In this document: piece after piece, positions 22,917 to 32,691 of the stretch
How the letters are laid out: each line of letters opens with the position of its first letter
Numbering within the stretch: the stretch's first letter is position 1
Source of the DNA: Azospirillum sp. RU38E
Lineage (GTDB): Bacteria; Pseudomonadota; Alphaproteobacteria; Azospirillales; Azospirillaceae
DNA length: 64,000 nucleotides
Assembly: GCF_900188385.1 (NCBI RefSeq)
Contig: NZ_FZOI01000007.1
Coordinates: forward strand, 124,001-188,000
Direction: 5' to 3'
Notes under the pieces: generated by a model
The model's input: the letters and a program-made list of their open reading frames with translations, nothing else
Told to the model about the DNA's origin: nothing
Database searches by the model: none
Translations under genes and position numbers: made by a program

Positions 22917-25844
22917 ATGCCCACCGATATCCCAGCCGCTGACCCCGCTGCCCTGCCGGCCGCCGATGGCAGCCCGCTTTATCTGGTGGATGGGTCTGGC
23001 TTCATCTTCCGCGCCTATCACGCCTTGCCGCCGCTGAACCGGCCCGATGGCACGCCAGTGAATGCCGTGATGGGCTTCACCAATATGTTGATGAAGCTGC
23101 TGGCGGAACTGAAGGCCGAGGCCGTGGCCATCATCTTTGATGCCAAGCGGCTGAATTTCCGCAATGAATTCTATCCTGACTATAAGGCCCACCGCCCGGA
23201 GCCGCCGGAAGATCTGCGCCCGCAATTCGCCCTGATCCGCGAAGCGGTGGACGCCTTCAACCTGCCCGGTATTGAATTGGAAGGCTATGAGGCGGATGAC
23301 CTGATCGCCACCTACGCCCGCCAGGCCCGCGCCCTGGGCCGCCCCGTCACCATCGTCTCATCCGATAAAGACTTGATGCAGCTGGTGCGCGATGGCGTGC
23401 GCCTGCTGGACCCGATGAAAAACCGGGTGATCGGCCCGGATGAGGTGTTTGAGAAATTTGGCGTCACCCCGGACAAGGTGGTGGATGTGCAGGCGCTGGC
23501 CGGCGACAGCGTGGATAATGTGCCGGGCGTCCCCGGCATCGGCATCAAGACGGCGGCCCAGCTGATCACCGATTATGGCGATCTGGAAACCCTGCTGGAG
23601 CGAGCAGGGGAGATCAAACAAGCGGGCCGCCGCCAAAAGCTGATCGAGAATGCCGAGCTGGCCCGCATTTCCAAGCGGCTGGTGAAGTTGGAAGAAAATG
23701 CCCCCGTGCCGGTGCCGGTGGAAGAACTGGTGGTGCGGGAGCCAGACAGCGCCCGCCTGCTGGAATGGCTGGGTGTACAGGGTTTCCGTTCCATCATCGC
23801 CAAGGTGAAGGCGGAAATCGCCGCCGACGGCACGCTGGCCGATGGGGCCGTGGCCCGCGCCATTGCCGCCGGCGGGTCGGAACAGCCGCGCCGCGACCTG
23901 CGCGCGGCGCTCGATGGCCGATCCTACGCCCCCACGCCCGCCACCGCCCCGGATGAGATGCGGGCCGATGCCCATATCCCCCGCCCCGGTGCCGTGGAAC
24001 ATCTGCTGGTGGTGGAAGAGGCTGACCTGGAAGCCTGGGTGACGGAAGGGCTGGAAGCCGGCATCGTCGCCGTGGATACGGAAACCGACGGGCTGACGCC
24101 GACCCGCTGCAATCTGGTGGGCATCTCACTGGCCACCAAGCCGGGCCGCGCCTGCTATATCCCCATCGCCCATATTGATCCGTCCACGCCCAAGGGCGAT
24201 CAGGGGGGCTTGGATTTCGGCACCGCCCCGCCGCCGCCCAAGCAGATTGCCCTGGGCCGGGCCATGGATATCCTGCGCCCGCTGCTGGAACATCCAGGCG
24301 TGCTGAAGGTCGGGCATAATATCAAGTTCGACTGGCAGATGTTCGCCAAGCATGGCGTCAATGTCGCCCCCATCGACGATACGATGCTGCTTTCCTACGT
24401 TATCGGCGGCGGCAAGCATGGCCATGGCATGGATGAGCTGGCGCAGCGCCATCTGGGCCATAGCTGCATTTCCTATGATGAGGTGACGGGCACCGGCAAG
24501 GCGCGCATCACCTTTGACCGGGTGCCGCTGGACAAGGCCACGGCCTATGCGGCGGAGGATGCCGACATCACCCTGCGCCTGTGGCATGTGCTGAAACATG
24601 ACGTGCTGGCCGACCGCATGGTGACGGTGTACGAGACGATTGAACGCCCGCTGGTGCCCGTGGTGGCGCAGATGGAAAGCGACGGCGTGCTGATCGACCG
24701 CGCCGTGCTGCGCGAATTGTCGGGCGATTTCGCCAAGCGCATGGTGGAGCTGGAAGCGGAAATCCACACCCTGGCGGGCCGCAGCTTCAATGTCGGCAGC
24801 CCCAAGCAGCTGGGCGAGATTCTGTTTGATGAGATGAAGCTGACCGGGGCCAAGAAAAGCGCCAAGACCGGTGCTTATTCCACCGACAGTTCGGTGCTGG
24901 AAGAACTGGCCGACCAGGGCGTGCCGATTGCCCAGAAGGTGCTGGACTGGCGGCAGTTCGCCAAGCTGAAATCCACCTATACCGACACGCTGGCCGAACA
25001 GATTGATGCCAGGACGGGCCGGGTCCATACCAGCTTCGCCCTGGCCATCACCTCCACCGGTCGGCTGTCCTCCACCGATCCCAACTTGCAGAACATCCCC
25101 ATCCGCACGGAGGAGGGGCGCAAGATCCGCCGCGCCTTTGTGGCGGCACCGGGCCATGTGATGCTGTCGGTGGATTACAGCCAGATTGAATTGCGGCTGG
25201 TGGCGGAAATGGCCGGCATCCCGGCCCTGCAAAAGGCTTTCCGCGAGGGGATCGACATTCACGCCATGACGGCATCCCAAGTGTTCGGCGTGCCGCTGGA
25301 CCAGATGACGTCGGAAATCCGCCGCCGGGCCAAGGCGATCAATTTCGGCATCATCTATGGCATTTCCAGCTTCGGCCTCTCGCGCCAGTTGGGCATCTCA
25401 CCGGGCGAGGCCGGGGCCTTCATCAAGGCATATTTTGAGCGCTTCCCGGAATTGCAGACCTATATGGACAAGACCAAGGCGGAAGCGCACGCCCAGGGCT
25501 ATGTCACCACCCTGCTGGGCCGCAAATGCTGGATTCCCGGCATTCAGGAAAAGGGGGCGCGGCGTTCCTATGCCGAACGTCAGGCCATCAACGCCCCTAT
25601 CCAGGGCACAGCCGCCGATATCATCAAACGCGCCATGATCCGCCTGCCCGCCGCCCTGGCGGCAGCCGGGCTGAAGGCGCGGATGCTGTTGCAGGTACAT
25701 GACGAACTGTTGTTCGAGGTGCCGGAAGCAGAAATCACCGCCACGGCGGCCCTGGTGAAACAAGTGATGGAAACCGCCACTGATATCGGCGTGCCCCTGG
25801 TGGCCGAGGCCGGGCACGGGGCGTCATGGGCGGAGGCACATTGA
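22917..25844 (+). CDS. polA: DNA polymerase I
   Basis: 975 residues with all three activities. The 5'-3' exonuclease domain fills about 1-300 (YLVDGSGFIFRAYHALPPL; IVSSDKDLMQLV; VPGVPGIGIKTAAQL). The 3'-5' proofreading domain begins near residue 384 and keeps its metal-binding acids (VDTETDGLT), unlike some polA products that lost proofreading. The polymerase domain follows with motif A VDYSQIELRL near 752, motif B RRRAKAINFGIIYG and motif C QVHDELLFE near 925. It acts in Okazaki-fragment processing and repair. It is single, convergent with the yceI operon across a shared hairpin. Confidence 0.98.
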   Translation: MPTDIPAADPAALPAADGSPLYLVDGSGFIFRAYHALPPLNRPDGTPVNAVMGFTNMLMKLLAELKAEAVAIIFDAKRLNFRNEFYPDYKAHRPEPPEDLRPQFALIREAVDAFNLPGIELEGYEADDLIATYARQARALGRPVTIVSSDKDLMQLVRDGVRLLDPMKNRVIGPDEVFEKFGVTPDKVVDVQALAGDSVDNVPGVPGIGIKTAAQLITDYGDLETLLERAGEIKQAGRRQKLIENAELARISKRLVKLEENAPVPVPVEELVVREPDSARLLEWLGVQGFRSIIAKVKAEIAADGTLADGAVARAIAAGGSEQPRRDLRAALDGRSYAPTPATAPDEMRADAHIPRPGAVEHLLVVEEADLEAWVTEGLEAGIVAVDTETDGLTPTRCNLVGISLATKPGRACYIPIAHIDPSTPKGDQGGLDFGTAPPPPKQIALGRAMDILRPLLEHPGVLKVGHNIKFDWQMFAKHGVNVAPIDDTMLLSYVIGGGKHGHGMDELAQRHLGHSCISYDEVTGTGKARITFDRVPLDKATAYAAEDADITLRLWHVLKHDVLADRMVTVYETIERPLVPVVAQMESDGVLIDRAVLRELSGDFAKRMVELEAEIHTLAGRSFNVGSPKQLGEILFDEMKLTGAKKSAKTGAYSTDSSVLEELADQGVPIAQKVLDWRQFAKLKSTYTDTLAEQIDARTGRVHTSFALAITSTGRLSSTDPNLQNIPIRTEEGRKIRRAFVAAPGHVMLSVDYSQIELRLVAEMAGIPALQKAFREGIDIHAMTASQVFGVPLDQMTSEIRRRAKAINFGIIYGISSFGLSRQLGISPGEAGAFIKAYFERFPELQTYMDKTKAEAHAQGYVTTLLGRKCWIPGIQEKGARRSYAERQAINAPIQGTAADIIKRAMIRLPAALAAAGLKARMLLQVHDELLFEVPEAEITATAALVKQVMETATDIGVPLVAEAGHGASWAEAH

Positions 25845-25860
25845 GGGCGAGCATAAAGGA

Positions 25861-25880
25861 GGGGCGGGAAAGCCCGCCCC
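25861..25880. terminator. Shared hairpin between polA and yceI operon
   Basis: ggggcggg (25861-25868)-aaag-cccgcccc (25873-25880). On the plus strand it is followed by cttaa, and the arms serve either direction; it sits between two convergent stop codons. Confidence 0.6.
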
Positions 25881-25887
25881 CTTAACG

Positions 25888-26460
25888 TCAGGCTTTCGGT
25901 GTCGCCTTCAGGTCGAAATCGACATCCACCTTCAGGGCCACCCATTGGTCGGTGGCCCATTGGCCCTGGCCGACGCCGAAATCACTGCGCAGCAGCGTCA
26001 CCTTGCCCTTGGCGCGGGTGGCGGCACCGTCGGGCGACAGGGTGAAGGGCAGCACCAGCGGGCGGCTGACGCCCTTCATGGTCAAGGTGCCCTCAGCCTC
26101 ATAGGCATTGTCACCGGTGCGGCGGAACGTGGTCGCGGTGAAATTCGCCTGGGCGAATTTATCGATGGCGAACCAGTCGGCCCCCGGCAGGCTGCCATCA
26201 CGCTGGGCATCGCCGGTCTTGGCGCTGGCCATGTCGATCAGCACCTCCACCTTGCCGCCCGCCTCCGGCTTGGCCGGGTCGAAATCGATCTTGGCGCTGA
26301 ATTTCTCGAACTTGCCCTGGAAGCTCTGGCCCAGCTGGATGCCGGTAAAGCCCAGGCGGGACTGGGCCCCCTCCACCTGCCATTCACCGGCGGCGGCGGG
26401 CAGGGCCAACAGGGCAACGGTGGAGCCCGCCAGCAGCAGGCGTTTCAGTGCGGACATCAT
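25888..26460 (-). CDS. YceI family periplasmic lipid-binding protein, copy 2
   Basis: 190 residues. Start at the ATG pair 26460/26457, with AAAGG 9 bases upstream. Signal peptide KRLLLAGSTVALLALPAAAG. YceI lipocalin-like barrel: GEWQVEGAQSRLGFTGIQLG, FDPAKPEAGGKVEVLIDMAS, then GTLTMKGVSRPLVLPFTL and the family motif LLRSDFGVGQGQW. The barrel binds a polyisoprenoid or quinone-like ligand in family structures. It starts 5 bases after the cytochrome b561 stop, so it is the third gene of a yceI-cytochrome-yceI operon. Confidence 0.92.
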   Translation of the reverse strand: MMSALKRLLLAGSTVALLALPAAAGEWQVEGAQSRLGFTGIQLGQSFQGKFEKFSAKIDFDPAKPEAGGKVEVLIDMASAKTGDAQRDGSLPGADWFAIDKFAQANFTATTFRRTGDNAYEAEGTLTMKGVSRPLVLPFTLSPDGAATRAKGKVTLLRSDFGVGQGQWATDQWVALKVDVDFDLKATPKA

Positions 26461-26465
26461 GATGA

Positions 26466-27065
26466 TCAACCTTTCCGGGGGGCCAGCCAGCGCGGCAGCA
26501 TACTGCGCAGTACATGGTCGTGCAGGATCAGCGCGTGGCGCAGGGCGGCCGCGATATGCACAAATAACAGCGCCAGCAGGGTCCAGCCGCCCAGCCCATG
26601 CGCCGTTTCCGACAGGCTGTTCAGGGTTTGGCGCAGGGCGGCATCCGTTGGGGCTGGCAGATGCGGGATCAGGAAATAGCCGAACCAGCTGGTCGGCAGG
26701 TTCAGGGGCGAGACGGAGACCAGCAGCCAGCCGGACAAGGGCAGCCCCAGCAGCAGGGCGTAAAAGCCCAGATGCGCCAAACGCGCGCCCAGCTTCTCCA
26801 GGGTCGGCATGGCATCGGGCAAAGGCGGCGGCCGATGGCCCAGGCGCCAGACCAGCCGGATCAGCGTCAGCGCCAGCACGGTAATGCCCAGCGCCTTGTG
26901 CCATTGATAAAGATTGAAGGCCGTCATGCCCGGCGCCATGCGGGTCATGGTCAACCCGCTGGCCAGCATCAGGAAAATGGCGGCGGCCGTCGCCCAGTGC
27001 AGCGCCATCGCAACCCCGCCATAGCGCGGGTCGTGCTGGCCATCATGCGTTCCCGTGCCCGTCAT
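26466..27065 (-). CDS. Cytochrome b561 family membrane protein
   Basis: 199 residues; start fixed by AAGGAG 9 bases upstream of the ATG at 27065. Four membrane helices at about 20-40, 45-70, 90-115 and 145-170. Heme-ligand histidines are visible in MALHWATAAAIF, LYQWHKALG, ETAHGLGGW and LFVHIAAALRH. The family moves electrons between quinol and periplasmic or membrane partners. Flanked on both sides by YceI proteins in the same operon, an arrangement widespread in proteobacteria that suggests the YceI proteins carry its isoprenoid ligand. Confidence 0.92.
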   Translation of the reverse strand: MTGTGTHDGQHDPRYGGVAMALHWATAAAIFLMLASGLTMTRMAPGMTAFNLYQWHKALGITVLALTLIRLVWRLGHRPPPLPDAMPTLEKLGARLAHLGFYALLLGLPLSGWLLVSVSPLNLPTSWFGYFLIPHLPAPTDAALRQTLNSLSETAHGLGGWTLLALLFVHIAAALRHALILHDHVLRSMLPRWLAPRKG

Positions 27066-27128
27066 GGCCCCGGTCTCCTTAAAAAGATGGAGCGGTGCGG
27101 GCGGGGAAACCGCCCGCACCGCATCACA

Positions 27129-27743
27129 TCACTTCTTCAGCTGCAGTTCCGAACCGATGCGCAGCGTCACCTCGTCGCCCACGGCGGGGACATAGGCGCT
27201 GACGCCGAAATCGGAGCGCTTGATGGTGGTCGTGGCGTCAAACCCGACGCTGTAGACCTTATTGATGAAGTTCGGGCCAGCCTGGTTGAAGGTGACATCC
27301 AGGGTCACCGGCTTGGTCACGCCCTTCAGGGTCAGGTTGCCGGTCACCTTGGCCTTGTTCTTGCCCGTCAGCTCCACCTTGGTGCTCTTGAAGGTGGCCT
27401 TGGGGAACTTGGCGCCGTCAAAGAAGTCCGGCGACAGCAGATGCTCGTTCAGCTCCTTCAGGTCGGTGGAGATGGCGGTGACATCCACCGTCACATCCAG
27501 CACCGACTTGGCCGGGTTGGCGGCGTCCAGCACCAGCGTGCCTTCGGCCTTGGGGAACGTGCCGTAATAGGTGGAATAGCCCAGGTGGTTGATGGCGAAG
27601 ACAACCTTGGTGTGGGTCGGCTCCACCGCATAGGTGCCGGACTTCACAGCCGCCGGATCCTGGGTCAGATCCTGGGCAATGCCCTGGCCGGCGGTCAGCA
27701 GCAGGGCGGCGCCGAACAGACCGGCGATAAGGGTACGGGACAT
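27129..27743 (-). CDS. YceI family periplasmic lipid-binding protein, copy 1
   Basis: 204 residues from the ATG at 27743 (GGAG upstream; the frame extends to 27788 without a better site). Signal peptide SRTLIAGLFGAALLLTAGQG, cleaved near IAQD. Barrel motifs: GTYAVEPTHTKVVFAINHLG, TYYGTFPKAEGTLVLD, GNLTLKGVTKPVTLDVTF and IKRSDFGVSAYVPAVGDEV. First gene of the operon. It is clearly diverged from copy 2, so the two probably bind differently or serve as a pair. Confidence 0.92.
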   Translation of the reverse strand: MSRTLIAGLFGAALLLTAGQGIAQDLTQDPAAVKSGTYAVEPTHTKVVFAINHLGYSTYYGTFPKAEGTLVLDAANPAKSVLDVTVDVTAISTDLKELNEHLLSPDFFDGAKFPKATFKSTKVELTGKNKAKVTGNLTLKGVTKPVTLDVTFNQAGPNFINKVYSVGFDATTTIKRSDFGVSAYVPAVGDEVTLRIGSELQLKK

Positions 27744-28137
27744 GGTGTGCAACTCCGTCTTGGTGGGGTTCAACATGGGGGCCAGCATGACCCAGAATCC
27801 GCTTTGCCACTATCCGGCATATTTGGGACGCAATGTTTCGCCCAGTGCAACAATCGTCCCGCTGTAGTGGCCACGCCGCCGTTACATGGCACCCTTGCTG
27901 CAGATGCGTGCCCGTCAAGGGGTGGGCTGTCCCTCAGCCTTGTGCCGCCAAGGGTGGGGTCATCGCCACCCTGTGCGGCAGCGCGCAAATCAATGTGCAT
28001 GGGAGGGACCTTTGGACGGTTGATCCCGGTTGGCATAGTGCTAAAGTGCCGCCCGCGTGGGGACGGACCCTGCGCGCGGTCCGTTGACACCCCGTCGCGG
28101 CCGGCCCGTCTCCCATCCAGAGCAAGACGGCTGACCT
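27744..28137. other. Divergent regulatory region between yceI operon and sucC
   Basis: 394 bases, no supported gene. It must carry the promoters of both flanking units. A ttgatc...tagtgct arrangement near 28019-28047 could be a sigma70-type promoter for sucCD but is weak. I see no riboswitch-like structure. Confidence 0.3.
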
Positions 28138-29334
28138 ATGAATATTCATGAGTACCAGGCCAAGGGCCTGTTGAAGAAGTACGGTGTCGCGGTTCCGCGC
28201 GGCGGCGTTGCCTACACGCCCGAGGAAGCGGCCAAGGTCGCGCAGGAGCTGGGCGGCCCCGTCTGGGTGGTCAAGTCGCAGATCCATGCCGGTGGCCGTG
28301 GCGCTGGTCGTTTCCAGAACGACCCGAACGGCAAGGGCGGCGTCCGCGTCGTCAAGAGCGTGGAAGACGTGCAGACCAATGCCGCCGCCATGCTGAACCA
28401 GGTGCTGGTCACCAAGCAGACCGGTGCGGAAGGCAAGGAAGTCAAGCGCCTCTATATCGAGGAAGGCGCTGACATCAAGCGCGAGCTGTACCTGTCCATG
28501 CTGCTGGACCGTGGCTCTTCCCGCGTCACCATCGTCGCCTCCACCGAAGGCGGCATGGAGATCGAGGAAGTGGCCCACAGCCATCCGGAGAAGATCACCA
28601 AGGTCGCCATCGACCCGGTGCAGGGCCTGCAGGGCTATCACGCCCGCAAGGTCGCCTTCGCCCTGGGCCTGGAAGGCAAGCAGGTGAACGCCGCGGCCAA
28701 GTTCATGGCCGCCATGTACAAGGCGTTCATCGACCTGGACATGAGCATGGTGGAAATCAACCCGCTGGTCGTGACCGGTGCGGGTGAGGTCATCGCGCTC
28801 GACGCCAAGGTGAACTTCGACGACAACGCCCTTTACCGTCACCCGGACGTGGAAGAACTCCGCGACGAGGACGAGGAAGAGGCGTCGGAGACCGAGGCCA
28901 CCAAGCACGGCCTGAACTATGTGAAGCTGGATGGCAACATCGGCTGCATGGTGAACGGCGCTGGTCTGGCCATGGCCACCATGGACATCATCAAGCTGTA
29001 TGGCGGTGAGCCGGCGAACTTCCTGGACGTTGGCGGCGGCGCCACCAAGGAGCGCGTCACCACGGCGTTCAAGCTGATCCTGTCCGACCCGAATGTCGAA
29101 GGCATCCTGGTCAACATCTTCGGCGGCATCATGCGCTGCGACGTGATTGCGGAAGGCGTCGTTGCCGCCGCCCGCGAAGTGTCCTTGCATGTTCCGCTGG
29201 TTGTTCGTCTGGAAGGCACGAACGTCGATCTCGGCAAGAAGATCATGGCCGAATCCGGCCTGCCCATCCTGTCGGCCGACAATCTGGCCGACGCTGCCGA
29301 GAAGATCGTGAAGGCCGTGAAGGAGGCCGCGTAA
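28138..29334 (+). CDS. sucC: Succinate--CoA ligase (ADP-forming) subunit beta
   Basis: 398 residues. With SucD it interconverts succinyl-CoA and succinate with substrate-level phosphorylation in the TCA cycle. N-terminal ATP-grasp domain starts [20 protein letters not shown]; nucleotide-binding stretch [15 protein letters not shown]; the CoA-ligase domain contains [29 protein letters not shown] and [15 protein letters not shown]. Followed after one base by sucD. In many alphaproteobacteria sucCD lies beside mdh and sucAB; neither is here. Confidence 0.98.
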   Translation: MNIHEYQAKGLLKKYGVAVPRGGVAYTPEEAAKVAQELGGPVWVVKSQIHAGGRGAGRFQNDPNGKGGVRVVKSVEDVQTNAAAMLNQVLVTKQTGAEGKEVKRLYIEEGADIKRELYLSMLLDRGSSRVTIVASTEGGMEIEEVAHSHPEKITKVAIDPVQGLQGYHARKVAFALGLEGKQVNAAAKFMAAMYKAFIDLDMSMVEINPLVVTGAGEVIALDAKVNFDDNALYRHPDVEELRDEDEEEASETEATKHGLNYVKLDGNIGCMVNGAGLAMATMDIIKLYGGEPANFLDVGGGATKERVTTAFKLILSDPNVEGILVNIFGGIMRCDVIAEGVVAAAREVSLHVPLVVRLEGTNVDLGKKIMAESGLPILSADNLADAAEKIVKAVKEAA

Positions 29335-29335
29335 C

Positions 29336-30208
29336 ATGGCCGTTCTCGTTAACAAAGACACCAAAGTCATCTGCCAGGGCTTTACCGGCGCGCAGGGGAC
29401 TTTCCATTCCGAACAGGCCATCGCCTATGGCACCAAGATGGTCGGCGGCGTGACGCCCGGTAAGGGCGGCTCCAAGCATCTGGACCTGCCGGTGTTCGAC
29501 ACCGTGGCCGATGCTGTGTCGAAGACCGGTGCGAACGCTTCGGTCATCTATGTGCCGCCGCCGTTCGCCGCCGACGCCATCCTGGAAGCCATTGATGCCG
29601 AACTGCCGCTGGTGGTCTGCATCACCGAAGGCATTCCGGTGCTGGACATGGTGCGCGTGAAGCGTGCCCTGGCCAACAGTGCGACCCGTCTGGTCGGTCC
29701 GAACTGCCCGGGTGTCATCACCCCGGACGAGTGCAAGATCGGCATCATGCCGGGCCACATCCATCGCCGTGGCAAGATCGGCATCGTGTCCCGTTCCGGC
29801 ACGCTGACGTACGAAGCGGTGGCGCAGACCACGGCGGCCGGCCTGGGCCAGACCACCTGCATCGGCATTGGCGGTGACCCGGTCAACGGCACCAACTTTG
29901 TCGACGCGCTGGAGATGTTCGCCAAGGATCCGGAAACCGAAGGCATCATCATGATCGGCGAGATCGGTGGTGACGCTGAGGTGAATGGTGCGGAGTACAT
30001 CAAGGCTTCCGGCCTGAAGAAGCCGGTCGTCGGCTTCATCGCCGGTCGCACTGCCCCGCCGGGCCGCCGCATGGGCCATGCCGGTGCCGTGATCTCCGGC
30101 GGTAACGACACCGCCGAGTTCAAGGTGGAAGCAATGCGCGCCGCCGGTATCCATGTCTCCGAAAGCCCGGCCAGCCTGGGCTCGACCATGGTGAAGGCGC
30201 TGGGTTGA
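29336..30208 (+). CDS. sucD: Succinate--CoA ligase (ADP-forming) subunit alpha
   Basis: 290 residues; binds CoA through the N-terminal Rossmann fold ([20 protein letters not shown]) and carries the phospho-histidine in [17 protein letters not shown]. Other blocks: [20 protein letters not shown] and [15 protein letters not shown]. Tightly coupled to sucC and followed by a strong terminator. Confidence 0.98.
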   Translation: MAVLVNKDTKVICQGFTGAQGTFHSEQAIAYGTKMVGGVTPGKGGSKHLDLPVFDTVADAVSKTGANASVIYVPPPFAADAILEAIDAELPLVVCITEGIPVLDMVRVKRALANSATRLVGPNCPGVITPDECKIGIMPGHIHRRGKIGIVSRSGTLTYEAVAQTTAAGLGQTTCIGIGGDPVNGTNFVDALEMFAKDPETEGIIMIGEIGGDAEVNGAEYIKASGLKKPVVGFIAGRTAPPGRRMGHAGAVISGGNDTAEFKVEAMRAAGIHVSESPASLGSTMVKALG

Positions 30209-30247
30209 GCTTAAGGCCAGACCAGAGCAGCTTCGTTGAGTAAAGAG

Positions 30248-30277
30248 AACCCGCCGGGGCAGCCCGGCGGGTTTTTC
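30248..30277 (+). terminator. Rho-independent terminator of sucCD
   Basis: Perfect stem aacccgccggg (30248-30258) / cccggcgggtt (30263-30273), loop gcag, then tttctttt. Confidence 0.92.
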
Positions 30278-30423
30278 TTTTGTGGGGTGCTGGTGCCGAT
30301 GATGCAGGTCAATGACCTTTCGCCTCCCTTGGCGCATAAGCGGCATGGCTTGACGCTTCGACCCTGTACGGGCAAGGGTGCCGCCGTGATTGTCCATTGC
30401 CGCTCTGGGGAGCCCTGACGCCC

Positions 30424-31080
30424 ATGTCCACCAAGCCTGTCATCGCTATCGATGGTCCCGCCGCCAGCGGCAAGGGCACGCTTGCCCGCCGCGTCGCCCA
30501 GGCCATGGGCTATGCGCTGCTGGATACCGGCGCGCTGTACCGGGCGGTGGGCCTGTCGATGATCCGGGCCGGTCAGGATGTGCGCGATGTCGAAGCGGCC
30601 ATGGCGGCGGCGCGCGCGCTGGATGCCGAGCGTATTGCCGAACTGACGGCTGATCCGGCCTTGCGCCAGGATGAAACGGCGCAGGCCGCCTCCATCGTCT
30701 CGGCCTATCCCGGTGTGCGCCAGGCGCTGCTGGAATTCCAGCGCGACTTCGCGGCCAACCCGCCGGGCGGGGCGGCGGGGGCGGTACTGGACGGGCGGGA
30801 TATCGGCACCGTCATCTGCCCGGACGCGCCGGTGAAGCTGTTCGTCACCGCTTCGGTGGAGGTGCGGGCTGAACGCCGGTTCAGGGAACTGGGCGGGGGC
30901 ACGGCCGGTGTGGATTTCACTGCCGTGCTGGCCGATATGCGGGCGCGCGACGAACGCGACACCACCCGCGCCTTTGCCCCGCTGGTACCAGCGGAGGATG
31001 CCGTGGTGCTGGATAATTCCGACCTGGGCCCCGATGCGGCATTTCAGGCCGCCATGGATGTGATCCGCGCCACCATATAA
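30424..31080 (+). CDS. cmk: Cytidylate kinase
   Basis: 218 residues. Phosphorylates CMP/dCMP. P-loop [15 protein letters not shown] at about 10-24, [13 protein letters not shown] for the CMP site, [15 protein letters not shown] and the lid stretch [13 protein letters not shown]. The usual upstream partner aroA is absent. Rather than being followed directly by rpsA, as is typical, it is separated from rpsA by its own terminator and two AT-richer genes. Confidence 0.97.
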   Translation: MSTKPVIAIDGPAASGKGTLARRVAQAMGYALLDTGALYRAVGLSMIRAGQDVRDVEAAMAAARALDAERIAELTADPALRQDETAQAASIVSAYPGVRQALLEFQRDFAANPPGGAAGAVLDGRDIGTVICPDAPVKLFVTASVEVRAERRFRELGGGTAGVDFTAVLADMRARDERDTTRAFAPLVPAEDAVVLDNSDLGPDAAFQAAMDVIRATI

Positions 31081-31111
31081 TCACCATCGCATAATTGATT
31101 TTCACAAGGAC

Positions 31112-31139
31112 GCCGCCGGGTAACTGGCGGCTTTTTATT
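31112..31139 (+). terminator. Rho-independent terminator of cmk
   Basis: gccgcc (31112-31117), loop gggtaact, ggcggc (31126-31131), then tttttatttt. It cuts cmk off from the downstream gene pair. Confidence 0.88.
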
Positions 31140-31311
31140 TTGGGGCGTGGGCCATATTCCATTGATTATATCTTTGCCACTATCCAACTCTGTTTAGAAT
31201 GGTGTAATGACAGAGCAGGCTTGAAGCTGCGCGTTTTTTTCCTCGCCGGCGGCAAATGATGTTCAGCTTTTCCTTTCTCTTCCCGTCCTGTTCGGCGCCT
31301 TAGGAGGCGGC

Positions 31312-32013
31312 ATGAGTCGCGTACGTATGGTGAGCGCTTCCCGCGCTGCGAAAGATCAGTTCGAAAAGGATAGTTTATTGGGTAAGTCGTTGGGGCATTG
31401 GCGTATCCAGTTCCCGATCGAGTTATCCTTATATCTGGAGAACCAGACGGGCCTGCCATTTCTATACAATTACGAGATCGAACGGGCCCTGAAGGAGGGG
31501 GATGATGATCTTATACTTGTCTTTATCCATGATGATGTGACCCTGCTCGATTTTTTTTGGCCAGATACATTGTCGAAGTGGACGCGCACTTTCGATATTG
31601 TTGGCTTGGCCGGCAATGTACGCCGCACCCCATTGCAGCCGACCTGGGGCCATATTCTCAATGAAAGCGGGAATTTTGAGCCCGACCAGGAAGTAAATCT
31701 GTGTGGCGCCGTATCAACGGGACTGAGCTTTCCCAGCCTCATTGGTTATTACGGGGCTCCTGGGCGGGAATGCCGCTTGATGGATGGTCTGTTTCTGGCC
31801 GCGCGCACGGAAATATTTCGCCGTTTCGGTCTGCGGTTCGACGTTGGTTTTCCCTTCCATTTCTATGATCTGGATTTATGCCGACAGGCGGAGCTTCTGG
31901 GCATACGCATGGGCGTGGCACCAATCCCAGCTCTGCACGCCAGCGCCGGTAATTATGGCGGCGGCGCTTGGTTAGAGGGATATCGAAACTATCTGGCCAA
32001 ATGGGGGGAGTGA
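31312..32013 (+). CDS. Glycosyltransferase-like protein (GT2-type fold)
   Basis: 233 residues; start supported by aggaggc immediately upstream. VFIHDDVTLLD at about residue 70 matches the acidic metal/nucleotide-sugar motif of GT2-type enzymes, and LMDGLFLAARTEIFRRFG followed by FHFYDLDLCRQAELLG is the acceptor-side half of small glycosyltransferases that resemble PF13712. The usual N-terminal Rossmann beginning is atypical. Codon use is visibly AT-richer than in its neighbours. It forms a pair (6-base gap) with the methyltransferase gene, and both interrupt the cmk-rpsA neighbourhood. The acceptor is unknown; a cell-surface glycan is plausible. Confidence 0.7.
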   Translation: MSRVRMVSASRAAKDQFEKDSLLGKSLGHWRIQFPIELSLYLENQTGLPFLYNYEIERALKEGDDDLILVFIHDDVTLLDFFWPDTLSKWTRTFDIVGLAGNVRRTPLQPTWGHILNESGNFEPDQEVNLCGAVSTGLSFPSLIGYYGAPGRECRLMDGLFLAARTEIFRRFGLRFDVGFPFHFYDLDLCRQAELLGIRMGVAPIPALHASAGNYGGGAWLEGYRNYLAKWGE

Positions 32014-32019
32014 AGCGCC

Positions 32020-32691
32020 ATGCAGCAGACGCCGATGCACCCACTCATTAACAAAAATCTGTTGGCAACAATCCCTTCAGGCCTATCGCGGGTGGTTGAG
32101 GTTGGTTGCAGCTCTGGTGCCTTGGCCGCCGCTTACCGCGCTACCAATCCAGGGGTCCATTATGTGGGGGTGGAAATTGATGCACAATATGCCGCCGCCG
32201 CCGCCGCACACTGCAGCGAGATACTGGTAGGTGATATCGAGCAGATGGATTTGGCCATGGTGCCAGCTTTCCAAGGTGCCCAAGCCTGGATTTTCGGCGA
32301 TGTGCTGGAACATCTGCGGAATCCCTGGGAGGTGCTCACCCGCATCCGTGCGATTCTGCCACCCGGCGGCTATCTCATTATCTGCATTCCTAATGTTCAG
32401 CATTGGAGTGTTCAGATAATGTTAGCAACTGGTCAGTTCCGCTACGTTGAATCGGGTCTGCTGGACCGTACCCATCTTCGCTGGTTCACGCGCGTCACGA
32501 TGCTGGAGATGTTATTCACCACCGGTTATCGGGTGGAACAAGCTAAAGGTGTTTTACTGGACGAGACCATGCCTGACTTTATGCGGCAGGCCATTACCGC
32601 CATCGTCGAAGCCCAGGGCGGGAATGCGCAGATAGCGATCAAGGATGCCTTGCCCTTTCAATTTGTAGTGCGGGCCGTCGCCAACGACTGA
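32020..32691 (+). CDS. Class I SAM-dependent methyltransferase
   Basis: 223 residues. SAM-binding motif I VVEVGCSSGALAAAY near residue 26-40, then VGVEIDAQYA (motif II acid) and FGDVLEHLRNPWEVL with PPGGYLIICIPNV, as in Methyltransf_23-type enzymes often found fused or adjacent to glycosyltransferases of surface polysaccharides. It follows the GT gene by 6 bases and is probably co-expressed. Lower GC than flanking housekeeping genes. The acceptor is unknown. Confidence 0.85.
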   Translation: MQQTPMHPLINKNLLATIPSGLSRVVEVGCSSGALAAAYRATNPGVHYVGVEIDAQYAAAAAAHCSEILVGDIEQMDLAMVPAFQGAQAWIFGDVLEHLRNPWEVLTRIRAILPPGGYLIICIPNVQHWSVQIMLATGQFRYVESGLLDRTHLRWFTRVTMLEMLFTTGYRVEQAKGVLLDETMPDFMRQAITAIVEAQGGNAQIAIKDALPFQFVVRAVAND

